Counted from the first letter of the stretch, positions 13,432 to 21,774 are shown. The stretch: DNA of 21,774 bases from Thauera sp. (GCA_003446655.1 DMCZ01000117.1:40244-62017), one strand, 5' to 3'. Notes: generated by a model from the sequence alone, not told the origin. Numbers and translations: made by a program.

Positions 13432-15597
13432 ATGTCGAACGCCAACGAGCCCGTCTATCCCCAGCCCGACTTCGAGGCCTGGAAAAAAGCAGCCGCCAAG
13501 CAGGCCCCCGGTGGTGATATCGAGAAGCTCAACTGGATCACGCCCGAAGGTCTGACCGTCAAGCCGCTCTACACCAAGGCCGACACCGAAGGCCTCAAGC
13601 ACGCCGACACGCTGCCGGGCTTCGAGCCCTTCCTGCGCGGCCCGCAGCCCACGATGTACGCGGTGAAGCCGTGGACCATCCGCCAGTACGCCGGCTTTTC
13701 CACCGCTGAAGAATCGAACGCCTTCTACCGCAAGGCGCTCGCCGCCGGCGGTCAGGGCGTCTCGGTCGCCTTCGACCTCGCGACCCACCGCGGCTACGAC
13801 TCCGACCACCCGCGCGTCACCGGCGACGTCGGCAAGGCCGGTGTGGCGATCGACTCGGTCGAGGACATGAAGATCCTGTTCGACGGCATCCCGCTCGACA
13901 AGATCTCGGTGTCGATGACCATGAACGGCGCGGTGCTGCCGATCCTCGCCGGCTACATCGTCGCCGCCGAGGAGCAGGGCGTCAGCCAGGACAAGCTCTC
14001 GGGCACGATCCAGAACGACATCCTGAAAGAATTCATGGTGCGGAACACCTACATCTATCCGCCCGCGCCGTCGATGAAGATCATCGCCGACATCTTCGGC
14101 TACACCGCGCAGCACATGCCGAAGTTCAACAGCATCTCGATCTCCGGCTACCACATCCAGGAAGCGGGTGCGAACCAGGCCATCGAACTGGCCTTCACGC
14201 TGGCTGACGGGCTCGAATACGTGCGCACCGGCATCGCCAGCGGCATGGACGTCGACACCTTCGCCGGCCGCCTGTCCTTCTTCTGGGCGGTGGGCATGAA
14301 CTTCTACCTCGAGATCGCCAAGATGCGCGCCGCGCGTCTGCTGTGGTGGCGGATCATGAAGCAGTTCAACCCCAAGAACCCGAAGTCCATGATGCTGCGC
14401 ACGCACTCGCAGACTTCGGGCTGGTCGCTCACCGAGCAGGACCCCTACAACAACGTCGTGCGCACCACCATCGAGGCGATGGCCGCGGTGTTCGGCGGCA
14501 CCCAGTCGCTGCACACCAACGCGCTCGACGAAGCCATCGCGCTGCCCACCGAGTTCTCCGCCCGCATCGCGCGCAACACGCAGATCATCATCCAGGAAGA
14601 GACCCACATCTGTAACGTCGTCGACCCCTGGGCCGGCTCCTACATGATGGAGAAGCTCACCCAGGACATGGCCGACAAGGCCTGGGCGCTGATCGAGGAG
14701 ATCGAGGCCATGGGCGGCATGACCAAGGCGGTCGAGTCCGGCTGGGCCAAGATGAAGGTCGAGGAGTGTGCTGCCGACAAGCAGGCACGCATCGACTCGG
14801 GCAAGGACGTCATCGTCGGCGTCAACAAGTACAAGCTCGCCAAGGAAGACCCGATCGAGATCCTCGACATCGATAACCATGCGGTGCGTGAGGCCCAGAT
14901 CGAGCGCCTGGCGCGCGTGCGCAAGATGCGCGACCAGGCCGCGGTCGATGCCGCGCTCACCGCGCTGACCGAATGCGCGAAGACCGGCCAGGGCAACCTG
15001 CTGGACCTGACCGTCAAGGCGATCCGCCTGCGTGCGACCGTGGGCGAGGTGTCCGATGCGCTCGAGGTCGCCTTCGGTCGTTACCGCGCCAACCCGCAAG
15101 CCGTGTCCGGCGTCTATGGAGCCGTCGTGGAAGAACAGGAAGACTGGAAGGCACTCAAGGCCGACATCGAAGCCTTCGTCGCCGAAGAAGGTCGCCGCCC
15201 GCGCATCATGATTGCCAAGCTCGGCCAGGATGGCCACGACCGCGGCGCCAAGGTCGTCGCATCGGCCTTCGCCGACCTCGGCTTCGACATCGACATCGGT
15301 CCGCTCTTCCAGACCCCGGAAGAGGCTGCCCGCCACGCGGTGGAGAACGACGTGCATGCGGTGGGTTGCTCCAGCCTCGCTGCCGGTCACAAGACGCTGG
15401 TGCCGCAGGTGGTCAATGAGCTCAAGCGCCTCGGCGCCGATGACATCATCACCTTCGTCGGCGGCGTCATCCCGGCACAGGACTACGATGCGCTCTACGC
15501 CGCCGGCGCCAAGGGCATCTTCGGCCCCGGCACGCCGATCCCGGCCGCCGCGCGCGAAGTGCTCAAGCAGATCCGCGCGGCGCGCAAGGCCGCCTGA
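13432..15597 (+). CDS. scpA: Methylmalonyl-CoA mutase, single-chain (B12-dependent)
   Basis: A 721-residue adenosylcobalamin enzyme that interconverts (R)-methylmalonyl-CoA and succinyl-CoA. The N-terminal TIM-barrel domain (about 40-560) carries TMYAVKPWTIRQYAGFST, with the Tyr that drives radical formation, KEFMVRNTY with the CoA-binding Arg, ISGYHIQEAGA with the active-site His, and RTHSQTSGWSLTEQ. The C-terminal B12 domain (about 590-715) has the base-off DxHxxG motif (Asp600, His602, Gly605), the GCSSLAAGH segment and GGVIPAQDY. These residues are those of methylmalonyl-CoA rather than isobutyryl-CoA mutases. ATG 13432 is preceded by AAGAGG at 13420-13425. An upstream in-frame GTG (13390) lacks such a site. 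The next genes encode its chaperone GTPase and propionyl-CoA carboxylase. No methylmalonyl-CoA epimerase gene is in the window. Confidence 0.97.
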   Translation: MSNANEPVYPQPDFEAWKKAAAKQAPGGDIEKLNWITPEGLTVKPLYTKADTEGLKHADTLPGFEPFLRGPQPTMYAVKPWTIRQYAGFSTAEESNAFYRKALAAGGQGVSVAFDLATHRGYDSDHPRVTGDVGKAGVAIDSVEDMKILFDGIPLDKISVSMTMNGAVLPILAGYIVAAEEQGVSQDKLSGTIQNDILKEFMVRNTYIYPPAPSMKIIADIFGYTAQHMPKFNSISISGYHIQEAGANQAIELAFTLADGLEYVRTGIASGMDVDTFAGRLSFFWAVGMNFYLEIAKMRAARLLWWRIMKQFNPKNPKSMMLRTHSQTSGWSLTEQDPYNNVVRTTIEAMAAVFGGTQSLHTNALDEAIALPTEFSARIARNTQIIIQEETHICNVVDPWAGSYMMEKLTQDMADKAWALIEEIEAMGGMTKAVESGWAKMKVEECAADKQARIDSGKDVIVGVNKYKLAKEDPIEILDIDNHAVREAQIERLARVRKMRDQAAVDAALTALTECAKTGQGNLLDLTVKAIRLRATVGEVSDALEVAFGRYRANPQAVSGVYGAVVEEQEDWKALKADIEAFVAEEGRRPRIMIAKLGQDGHDRGAKVVASAFADLGFDIDIGPLFQTPEEAARHAVENDVHAVGCSSLAAGHKTLVPQVVNELKRLGADDIITFVGGVIPAQDYDALYAAGAKGIFGPGTPIPAAAREVLKQIRAARKAA

Positions 15598-15612
15598 GTT
15601 CGCGCGCTGCCC

Positions 15613-15644
15613 GGCCCTGCACGGTACGTCCATCGTGCGGGGCC
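15613..15644 (+). other. Hairpin between mcm and meaB
   Basis: GGCCCTGCACG (15613-15623) can pair with CGTGCGGGGCC (15634-15644) with one mismatch and a 10-nt loop. GCGCGC tracts on both sides could extend the stem. There is no T run. It could modulate or process the mRNA between a highly needed enzyme and its chaperone. It may also be a by-product of high GC. Confidence 0.35.
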
Positions 15645-15681
15645 GCGCGCAACCGATCGCGCCCCCTGTGACTGCCCGCCG

Positions 15682-16689
15682 ATGAACATGCCCGAATCCC
15701 TGTCCGCCCTGTCGCCCGAACTCGATGCCGCCGACCGCAGCCTGGTCGAGGGTGTGCTCGCGCGCCAGCTGCGGCCGCTCGCCAAGACCATCACGCTGAT
15801 CGAATCCCAGCGCGAGGACCACAAGCTGCGCGCCCAGCGCGTGCTCGAGGCCCTGCTGCCGCACACCGGCGGCGCGATGCGGGTGGGCATCTCCGGCGTG
15901 CCGGGGGTGGGCAAGTCCACCTTCATCGAGGCGCTCGGGCTGTATCTCATCGAGCAGGGCCTGCGCGTGGCGGTGCTCGCGGTCGATCCATCTTCGTCGG
16001 TCACCGGCGGCTCCATCCTCGGCGACAAGACGCGCATGGAACTGCTCAGCCAGAATCCCGCCGCCTTCATCCGCCCCAGCCCATCGGCCTGCAGCCTGGG
16101 CGGCGTCGCCGAAAAGACGCGCGAGTCGATGCTGGTGTGCGAGGCCGCCGGCTTCGACGTCATCATCATCGAGACCGTCGGCGTGGGGCAGAGCGAGACC
16201 GCGGTCGCCGGCATGGCCGACATCTTCTGCCTGCTGCAGCTGCCCAACGCGGGCGACGATCTGCAGGCGATCAAGAAGGGCATCATGGAGATCGCCGACC
16301 TGATCGTCATCAACAAGGCCGACATCGACCCCGCGGCGGCGATGCGCGCCAAGTCGCAGATCAAGACCGCGCTGCACATGCTGCGCCCGGCCAGCCCCAA
16401 CTGGACGGTGCCGGTGCTGACCCTGTCGGCGCTGAAGAAGGACGGCATCGCCGAGTTCTGGACCACGGTGACGGACTACCGCCGGGTGCTCACCGCCTCC
16501 GGCGAGTTCGACGCCAAGCGCCGCCACCAGGCGCTGGCGTGGATGTGGGAGCTGATCGATTCCGGGCTGCGCAGCCGTTTCCGCAGCCACCCGCAGGTGA
16601 AACAGGAACTGCCGGCGCTGGCGCGGGCGGTGGAAGAGGGCGCGACCACGCCCTCGATCGCCGCGCTCCGGCTGCTCGGCCATCTTTGA
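15682..16689 (+). CDS. meaB: Methylmalonyl-CoA mutase-associated GTPase MeaB (ArgK family)
   Basis: A 335-residue G3E-family P-loop GTPase that protects and reloads the B12 mutase by gating cofactor entry. Visible features are Walker A GVPGVGKST (72-80, Lys78), the Mg/switch segment VDPSSSVTGGSILGDKTRM, ETVGVGQSE (Walker B/switch) and the guanine-specificity motif NKAD. The C-terminal dimerisation helices follow. The length fits the family (about 330). The start ATG 15682 has no clear ribosome site, and a second ATG lies two codons later. The gene is 84 nt after the mutase and 64 nt before pccB, in one operon. Confidence 0.95.
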   Translation: MNMPESLSALSPELDAADRSLVEGVLARQLRPLAKTITLIESQREDHKLRAQRVLEALLPHTGGAMRVGISGVPGVGKSTFIEALGLYLIEQGLRVAVLAVDPSSSVTGGSILGDKTRMELLSQNPAAFIRPSPSACSLGGVAEKTRESMLVCEAAGFDVIIIETVGVGQSETAVAGMADIFCLLQLPNAGDDLQAIKKGIMEIADLIVINKADIDPAAAMRAKSQIKTALHMLRPASPNWTVPVLTLSALKKDGIAEFWTTVTDYRRVLTASGEFDAKRRHQALAWMWELIDSGLRSRFRSHPQVKQELPALARAVEEGATTPSIAALRLLGHL

Positions 16690-16753
16690 AGTACATCAAG
16701 GGCATGCCAAGGTCGCGGCCCGACAATCCCTAGGATCTGACAGGAGATCATCA

Positions 16754-18286
<1,533 letters not shown>

Positions 18287-18309
18287 TCCGCGCACGAGGA
18301 ATACGTTAA

Positions 18310-18432
18310 ATGTTCAAGAAGATCCTGATCGCAAACCGCGGTGACCAGCCGCGAAGCGGCGCAGCGACGAAGTCACATTGCCTTGCGTGCGAAGCACGTT
18401 GCGATTTCACCGCGGAGACCACGCATGTTTAA
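18310..18432 (+). pseudogene. 40-codon upstream frame repeating the pccA start (leader peptide or remnant)
   Basis: ATG 18310, with a good GAGGA site at 18296-18300, opens a 40-residue frame beginning MFKKILIANRG, identical to the first 11 residues of PccA. Compared with the real pccA start 115 nt downstream, the 33 nt differ at five positions, all third bases (TTC/TTT, AAG/AAA twice, ATC/ATA, GCA/GCC). After GGTGA the frame leaves pccA-like sequence, runs through a hairpin-bearing element, and stops at TAA 18430-18432, overlapping the pccA start codon (ATGTTTAA). It is either a decayed original start of pccA or a short leader peptide translationally coupled to pccA. It cannot be a functional enzyme. 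Confidence 0.7.
18336..18415. repeat. Small REPIN-like element with inverted ends and two GAA-loop hairpins
   Basis: An 80-nt segment is bounded by CCGCGGTGA (18336-18344) and its inverse TCACCGCGG (18407-18415). Inside are two short perfect hairpins with the same GAA loop: GCCGC-GAA-GCGGC (18348-18360) and CGTGC-GAA-GCACG (18386-18398). Two hairpins in a small inverted-repeat frame resemble REP doublets (REPINs) or a MITE. Whether copies exist elsewhere in the genome cannot be seen. It separates the duplicated pccA start from the functional one. Confidence 0.5.
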
Positions 18433-18465
18433 AAAAATACTGATCGCCAACCGCGGTGAAATCGC
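18401..18465 (+). promoter_or_regulatory. 15-bp inverted repeat enclosing the pccA start codon
   Basis: GCGATTTCACCGCGG (18401-18415) is the exact reverse complement of CCGCGGTGAAATCGC (18451-18465), which is coding sequence of pccA codons 9-14. In the mRNA the 35-nt loop between them holds the start codon, and the stem covers the first bases of the GGAG ribosome site (18414-18417). The same upstream arm can alternatively pair for 9 bp with 18336-18344. This gives two mutually exclusive folds, one of which would hinder pccA translation. Confidence 0.6.
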
Positions 18466-20413
18466 CTGCCGCGTCATCAAGACCGCCCGCAAGATGGGCA
18501 TCGCCACCGTTGCTGTGCACTCGGAAGCGGACAAGGACGCGCTCTTCGTCGAAATGGCCGACGAAGCCGTCTGCATCGGGCCGGCGCCGTCCAAAGAGTC
18601 CTATCTCGTCATCGACAAGATCATCGCCGCCTGCAAGCAGACCGGCGCCGAGGCCGTCCACCCGGGCTACGGTTTCCTTTCCGAGAACGCCGAGTTCTCG
18701 CGCCGCCTGGAAGAAGAAGGCATCAAGTTCATCGGCCCGAAGCACTACTCGGTCGCCAAGATGGGCGACAAGATCGAGTCCAAGAAGCTCGCGATCGAAG
18801 CGGGCGTCAACACCATCCCCGGCTACAACGACGCCATCTCCGGCCCAGACGAGGCGGTCGAGATCGCCAGGAAGATCGGCTACCCGGTGATGATCAAGGC
18901 CTCCGCCGGCGGTGGTGGCAAGGGCCTGCGCGTCGCCTTCAACGACAAGGAAGCGCACGAGGGCTTTGCCTCCTGCGTCAATGAAGCGCGCAACGCCTTC
19001 GGCGACGACCGCGTCTTCATCGAGAAGTACGTGCTCGAGCCGCGCCACATCGAGATCCAGGTGCTCGGCGACAGCCACGGCAACTACGTGTATCTCAACG
19101 AGCGCGACTGCTCCATCCAGCGCCGCCACCAGAAGGTCATCGAGGAGGCCCCGAGCCCCTTCGTCGATCCCGAGATGCGTCGCGCGATGGGCGAGCAGGC
19201 CGTGGCCCTGGCGCGTGCGGTGAATTACGAGTCGGCCGGTACGGTCGAGTTCGTGGTCAGCGGCGCGACCAAGGAGTTCTACTTCCTCGAGATGAACACC
19301 CGCCTGCAGGTCGAGCACCCGGTCACCGAACTGATCACCGGGCTGGACCTCGTCGAGCAGATGATCCGCGTGGCCTACGGCGAGAAGCTGCCGCTCAGCC
19401 AGGCCGACGTGAAGATCGATGGCTGGGCGATGGAATGCCGTATCAACGCCGAAGACCCGTTCCGCGGCTTCCTGCCCTCCACCGGCCGCCTGGTGAAGTT
19501 CCAGGCGCCGGCCGAAGGCAATGGCGTGCGCGTCGACACCGGCGTGTATGAGGGCGGCGAGATCTCCATGTACTACGACTCGATGATCGCCAAGCTCATC
19601 GTGCACGGCAAGGACCGCCAGGACGCCATCGAGCGCATGCGCGACGCCCTCAACGCTTTCGTGATCCGCGGCATCAGCTCCAACATTCCCTTCCAGGCCG
19701 CGCTGTTGCAGCACCCGCGCTTCTGCTCGGGTCACTTCAACACCGGCTTCATCGCCGAGGAGTACCCGCAGGGCTTCGACGCCTCGATGGTGCCGCACGA
19801 CGATCCCGCGCTGCTCGCGGCCGTGGCCACCTTCGCCCGCAGCCGCTACATCGAGCGCGCCGTGCAGATCGAAGGCCAGCTCCCCGGTCACGGCCGCAAG
19901 GTGGCCTCCGAATGGGTTGTGGTGATGGGGGGCAAGCAGTACCCGGTGCGCACTCAGGCGATCGACGGCGGTCTCGCGGTGACCCATGAGGGCCGCACCT
20001 ACAACATCGTCTCCGACTGGAACTTCGGCGATCTGCTGTTTGCCGGCACGGTCAATGGTGCGCCGATCTGCCTGCAGATCGAGCGCCGCGGCCTGCGCTA
20101 CCGCATCTCGCACTTCGGCCTGCAGGTCGAGCCGATGGTGATGACCGTGCGCGCGGCGCATCTGCTGTCGCTGATGCCCGAGAAGCTGCCGCCCGACCTC
20201 TCGAAGTTCCTGCTGTCGCCCATGCCCGGCCTGCTCCGCGAGGTGGCCGTGGCCGAGGGTCAGGAGGTCAAGGCTGGCGAGAAGCTCGCCATCATCGAGG
20301 CGATGAAGATGGAGAACGTGCTCAAGGCCGAGCAGGACGGCAAGGTCAAGAAGATCGTCGCCAGGCCAGGCGCCAGCCTGTCGGTGGACGAAGTCATCAT
20401 CGAATTCGAGTGA
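18425..20413 (+). CDS. pccA: Propionyl-CoA carboxylase, alpha (biotin carboxylase / biotin carrier) subunit
   Basis: A 662-residue biotin-dependent subunit. The biotin carboxylase domain (about 1-450) shows MFKKILIANRGEIACRV, the ATP-grasp glycine loop SAGGGGKGLRV, RDCSIQRRHQKVIEEAPSP and EMNTRLQVEHPVTE. A linker/BT region follows. The C-terminal biotinyl domain (about 590-662) has the biotinylation motif EAMKMEN with Lys628. The subunit carboxylates its own biotin with ATP and bicarbonate and passes CO2 to PccB. ATG 18425 is supported by GGAG at 18414-18417 (7-nt spacing) and by family alignment. The upstream in-frame extension to 18341 is non-homologous. Codons 2-5 (TTT AAA AAA ATA) are strikingly AT-rich for this genome. 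The duplicated start upstream is described separately. Confidence 0.96.
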   Translation: MFKKILIANRGEIACRVIKTARKMGIATVAVHSEADKDALFVEMADEAVCIGPAPSKESYLVIDKIIAACKQTGAEAVHPGYGFLSENAEFSRRLEEEGIKFIGPKHYSVAKMGDKIESKKLAIEAGVNTIPGYNDAISGPDEAVEIARKIGYPVMIKASAGGGGKGLRVAFNDKEAHEGFASCVNEARNAFGDDRVFIEKYVLEPRHIEIQVLGDSHGNYVYLNERDCSIQRRHQKVIEEAPSPFVDPEMRRAMGEQAVALARAVNYESAGTVEFVVSGATKEFYFLEMNTRLQVEHPVTELITGLDLVEQMIRVAYGEKLPLSQADVKIDGWAMECRINAEDPFRGFLPSTGRLVKFQAPAEGNGVRVDTGVYEGGEISMYYDSMIAKLIVHGKDRQDAIERMRDALNAFVIRGISSNIPFQAALLQHPRFCSGHFNTGFIAEEYPQGFDASMVPHDDPALLAAVATFARSRYIERAVQIEGQLPGHGRKVASEWVVVMGGKQYPVRTQAIDGGLAVTHEGRTYNIVSDWNFGDLLFAGTVNGAPICLQIERRGLRYRISHFGLQVEPMVMTVRAAHLLSLMPEKLPPDLSKFLLSPMPGLLREVAVAEGQEVKAGEKLAIIEAMKMENVLKAEQDGKVKKIVARPGASLSVDEVIIEFE

Positions 20414-20451
20414 TCATCAACCGCTATCCGTTTTGATCGATGGGGAGGGAG

Positions 20452-20516
20452 ACCCGGGCCGCGTGCCCGGGTGCCTGTCGGCACGAGGCCTGCGCAAGCA
20501 GGCCTCTTTTTTTTTT
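20452..20516 (+). terminator. Triple-hairpin terminator after pccA
   Basis: Three consecutive stems are visible. ACCCGGGC / GCCCGGGT (20452-20472) has a 5-nt loop. GTGCC / GGCAC (20471-20484) has loop TGTC. GAGGCCTGC / GCAGGCCTC (20485-20506) has a GCAA loop and a perfect 9-bp stem. A run of ten T follows (20507-20516). The last hairpin alone is a strong rho-independent terminator. The first two may protect the 3' end or belong to a small RNA released from the operon end. Confidence 0.9.
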
Positions 20517-20568
20517 CTTTGTCCTGGAGCGCGCGTGTTGAACCTTTCTCCGTGCGGCCTTGTCGTAT

Positions 20569-20597
20569 TTGCACAAATTAAATTGCCGGCCTATCAT
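20569..20597 (+). promoter_or_regulatory. Sigma70 promoter of the KamA-family gene
   Basis: TTGCAC (20569-20574) and TATCAT (20592-20597) have an ideal 17-nt spacer in an AT-rich patch 50 nt after the terminator. Transcription would begin near 20604, leaving a leader of about 195 nt. Confidence 0.65.
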
Positions 20598-20615
20598 CCT
20601 GGCCGTCACCCCCTC

Positions 20616-20716
20616 GCTCCCATTTCTCGGGAGCCTGTAATCCGGGTCCGCGTCGCCTTGCGATCCCGCGCAAGACAGGACCTGTTCACAAGAAAGTCGC
20701 CGATCAGCCGTGCTGA
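20616..20716 (+). other. Structured 5' leader with three small hairpins
   Basis: Stems: GCTCCC/GGGAGC (20616-20634), CTTGCG/CGCAAG (20657-20674) and TCAGC/GCTGA (20704-20716). They lie between the predicted promoter and the start codon. I do not recognise a known riboswitch (lysine, SAM and cobalamin patterns considered). Confidence 0.4.
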
Positions 20717-20799
20717 CATTCCAGCATCCGGCGGCGGCGCTGTGGCCGAAGCTATCGCGTCGGCTCTGCACATACGAAGACAGACCAGGAGGACGTTTC

Positions 20800-21774
20800 A
20801 TGAGCGCCCAAGTACATGCTCTCAAGGCCCTGAACCCCCGCGTGGAGGCGTCGGAGGACGGAGTTGGCCTGTTTGCCCCCGTGCCGTTCAAGGTGTACAC
20901 CCAGCGCGACCTCGATCGCATCCCGCAACTCGCCGAGCTTGCGCCCGAGCAGCGCTTTGAGATGAAGGTGGTCTCCTCGGTGCTGCCTTTCCGCGTGAAT
21001 CAGTACGTGATCGACGAGCTGATCGACTGGGCGAACATCCCCGCCGATCCGATCTTCCAGTTGACCTTCCCGCAGCGCGGCATGCTTGCGCCCGAGCACT
21101 ACGAGCGCATCGCCGGGCTGATCCGCGCCGAGGCGCCCAAGGACGAGCTCGAGCGCGCCATCGACGAGGTGCGTCACGCACTCAACCCGCACCCGGCCGA
21201 CCAGATGCAGATGAACATGCCGCGCGACGAGCATGGCCACCGCCTCGATGGCATGCAGCACAAGTACCGCGAGACGGTCCTGTTCTTCCCCAGCCAGGGC
21301 CAGACCTGCCACAGCTACTGCACCTTCTGCTTCCGCTGGGCGCAGTTCGTGGGCGACAAGGAACTGCGCATCGCCTCGTCGGAGGCGAAGGCACTGCATG
21401 ACTACCTTCGCAAGCACCCCGAGGTTACCGACCTGCTGGTCACCGGCGGCGATCCGGTGGTGATGAAGACGCGGCACCTGCGCGACTATCTCGAGCCGCT
21501 GCTGCAGCCGGAGTTCGACCACATCCAGACCATCCGCATCGGCTCCAAGGCGCTGACCTTCTGGCCGCATCGTTTCCTGGGTGCGGAAGACGCCGACGAC
21601 CTGATGCAACTGCTCACCCAGCTGGTCGAGGCGGGCAAGCATGTGGCGCTGATGGCGCACTACAACCACTGGAAGGAGCTTGACACCGAGGCGGCACAGG
21701 CGGCGATCCGCCGCATCCGCAGCACGGGTGTGGTGATTCGCGCTCAGGGACCGCTGATCGCGCACATCAACGAC
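20800..21774 (+). CDS. KamA-family radical SAM protein (lysine 2,3-aminomutase-like), 5' part
   Basis: The first 325 residues of a gene cut by the window edge. ATG 20800 follows AGGAGGA at 20787-20793. The [4Fe-4S]/SAM motif CHSYCTFC is CxxxCxxC with Cys170, Cys174 and Cys177, followed by FRWAQFVG, the glycine motif TGGDPVVM and later strands of the radical SAM barrel (RIGSKALTFWPHRF, ALMAHYNH, RAQGPLIAHIND). These are KamA-family features. The cysteine motif starts about 45 residues later than in clostridial lysine 2,3-aminomutase, so there is an extended, apparently conserved N-terminal domain (KALNPRVEA, VPFKVYTQRDLDRIPQL). The PLP-binding Lys expected in true aminomutases would lie past the window, so the reaction (lysine, glutamate or other) cannot be decided. 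It has its own promoter and is separate from the pcc operon. Confidence 0.88.
   Translation, partial: MSAQVHALKALNPRVEASEDGVGLFAPVPFKVYTQRDLDRIPQLAELAPEQRFEMKVVSSVLPFRVNQYVIDELIDWANIPADPIFQLTFPQRGMLAPEHYERIAGLIRAEAPKDELERAIDEVRHALNPHPADQMQMNMPRDEHGHRLDGMQHKYRETVLFFPSQGQTCHSYCTFCFRWAQFVGDKELRIASSEAKALHDYLRKHPEVTDLLVTGGDPVVMKTRHLRDYLEPLLQPEFDHIQTIRIGSKALTFWPHRFLGAEDADDLMQLLTQLVEAGKHVALMAHYNHWKELDTEAAQAAIRRIRSTGVVIRAQGPLIAHIND

Larger units (their letters stand above)
20414..20799. other. 386-nt gap between pccA and the radical SAM gene
   Basis: The gap holds three tandem hairpins with a T run (20452-20516), a sigma70 promoter (20569-20597), a leader with several small hairpins (20616-20716) and the ribosome site AGGAGGA (20787-20793) of the next gene. 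I see no convincing small coding sequence. Confidence 0.7.

Noticed and set aside
13249..16683. A 1144-codon open frame on the - strand across mcm and meaB
   Set aside because: It is the mirror of strongly GC-biased coding sequence. The translation is a low-complexity mix of Asp, His, Gly, Arg and Val without domains, while the + strand encodes complete recognised enzymes.
18341..18424. In-frame upstream extension of pccA starting at 18341
   Set aside because: It translates the hairpin element, is not homologous to biotin carboxylases, and is less well supported than ATG 18425 with its GGAG.
20433..20960. A 175-codon + strand open frame over the pccA terminator and KamA start
   Set aside because: It runs through the terminator hairpins and into the KamA coding region in another frame. 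The translation (FFFLCPG from the T run) is not protein-like.

Overview
The window is a GC-rich stretch with strongly GC-biased third codon positions. Its gene content points to a betaproteobacterium, most likely of the Rhodocyclales (Thauera/Azoarcus type). This placement rests on gene content and remembered family sequences, not on a search. About 20 protein genes are visible. I saw no rRNA, tRNA, CRISPR array, insertion sequence or phage gene.

Layout. (1) Positions 1-2997, + strand: the 3' end of a histidine-rich DUF2796/ZrgA-type periplasmic protein, an ABC ATPase, a FtsX/MacB-type permease and a secreted DUF3299 protein. Together they look like a metal (zinc) handling transport operon. 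(2) 3039-3902, - strand: a PEP-CTERM exported protein, divergent from (3) 4177-7858, + strand: a synthase-dependent exopolysaccharide operon of the PNAG type (pgaA-like TPR/porin, pgaC synthase, pgaD) with no pgaB deacetylase. (4) 7864-8646, - strand: a crotonase-family protein, divergent from (5) 8815-10814: a DUF485 membrane protein and the acetate symporter ActP, ending at a terminator. (6) 10994-12328: a CNNM/CBS/CorC membrane protein (PaeA/YtfL family). (7) 12434-13108, - strand: a GntR/FCD regulator, divergent from (8) 13432-20413: the propionyl-CoA to succinyl-CoA operon, in the order methylmalonyl-CoA mutase, MeaB chaperone GTPase, propionyl-CoA carboxylase beta and alpha. It ends in three back-to-back hairpins and a ten-T run. 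(9) 20800-21774: a KamA-family radical SAM protein cut by the window edge, behind a good sigma70 promoter and a structured leader of about 200 nt.

How the parts work together. Regions 4, 5, 7 and 8 form a short-chain acyl metabolism neighbourhood: acetate uptake, a crotonase, and propionyl-CoA carboxylation and mutation to succinyl-CoA, with a GntR regulator whose probable operator sits inside the predicted mutase promoter. Region 3 makes and exports a surface polysaccharide, and the adjacent PEP-CTERM protein may be sorted to the same surface.

The most unusual structure is at the pccB-pccA junction (18310-18465). The start of pccA occurs twice. An upstream 40-codon frame repeats the first 11 pccA codons with only silent changes, runs through a small element carrying two GAA-loop hairpins, and stops overlapping the real pccA start codon. 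One arm of this element can pair with either of two competing partners, one of which would sequester the pccA ribosome binding site. It looks like either a REPIN-like insertion or hybrid gene start, or a leader-peptide translational switch.
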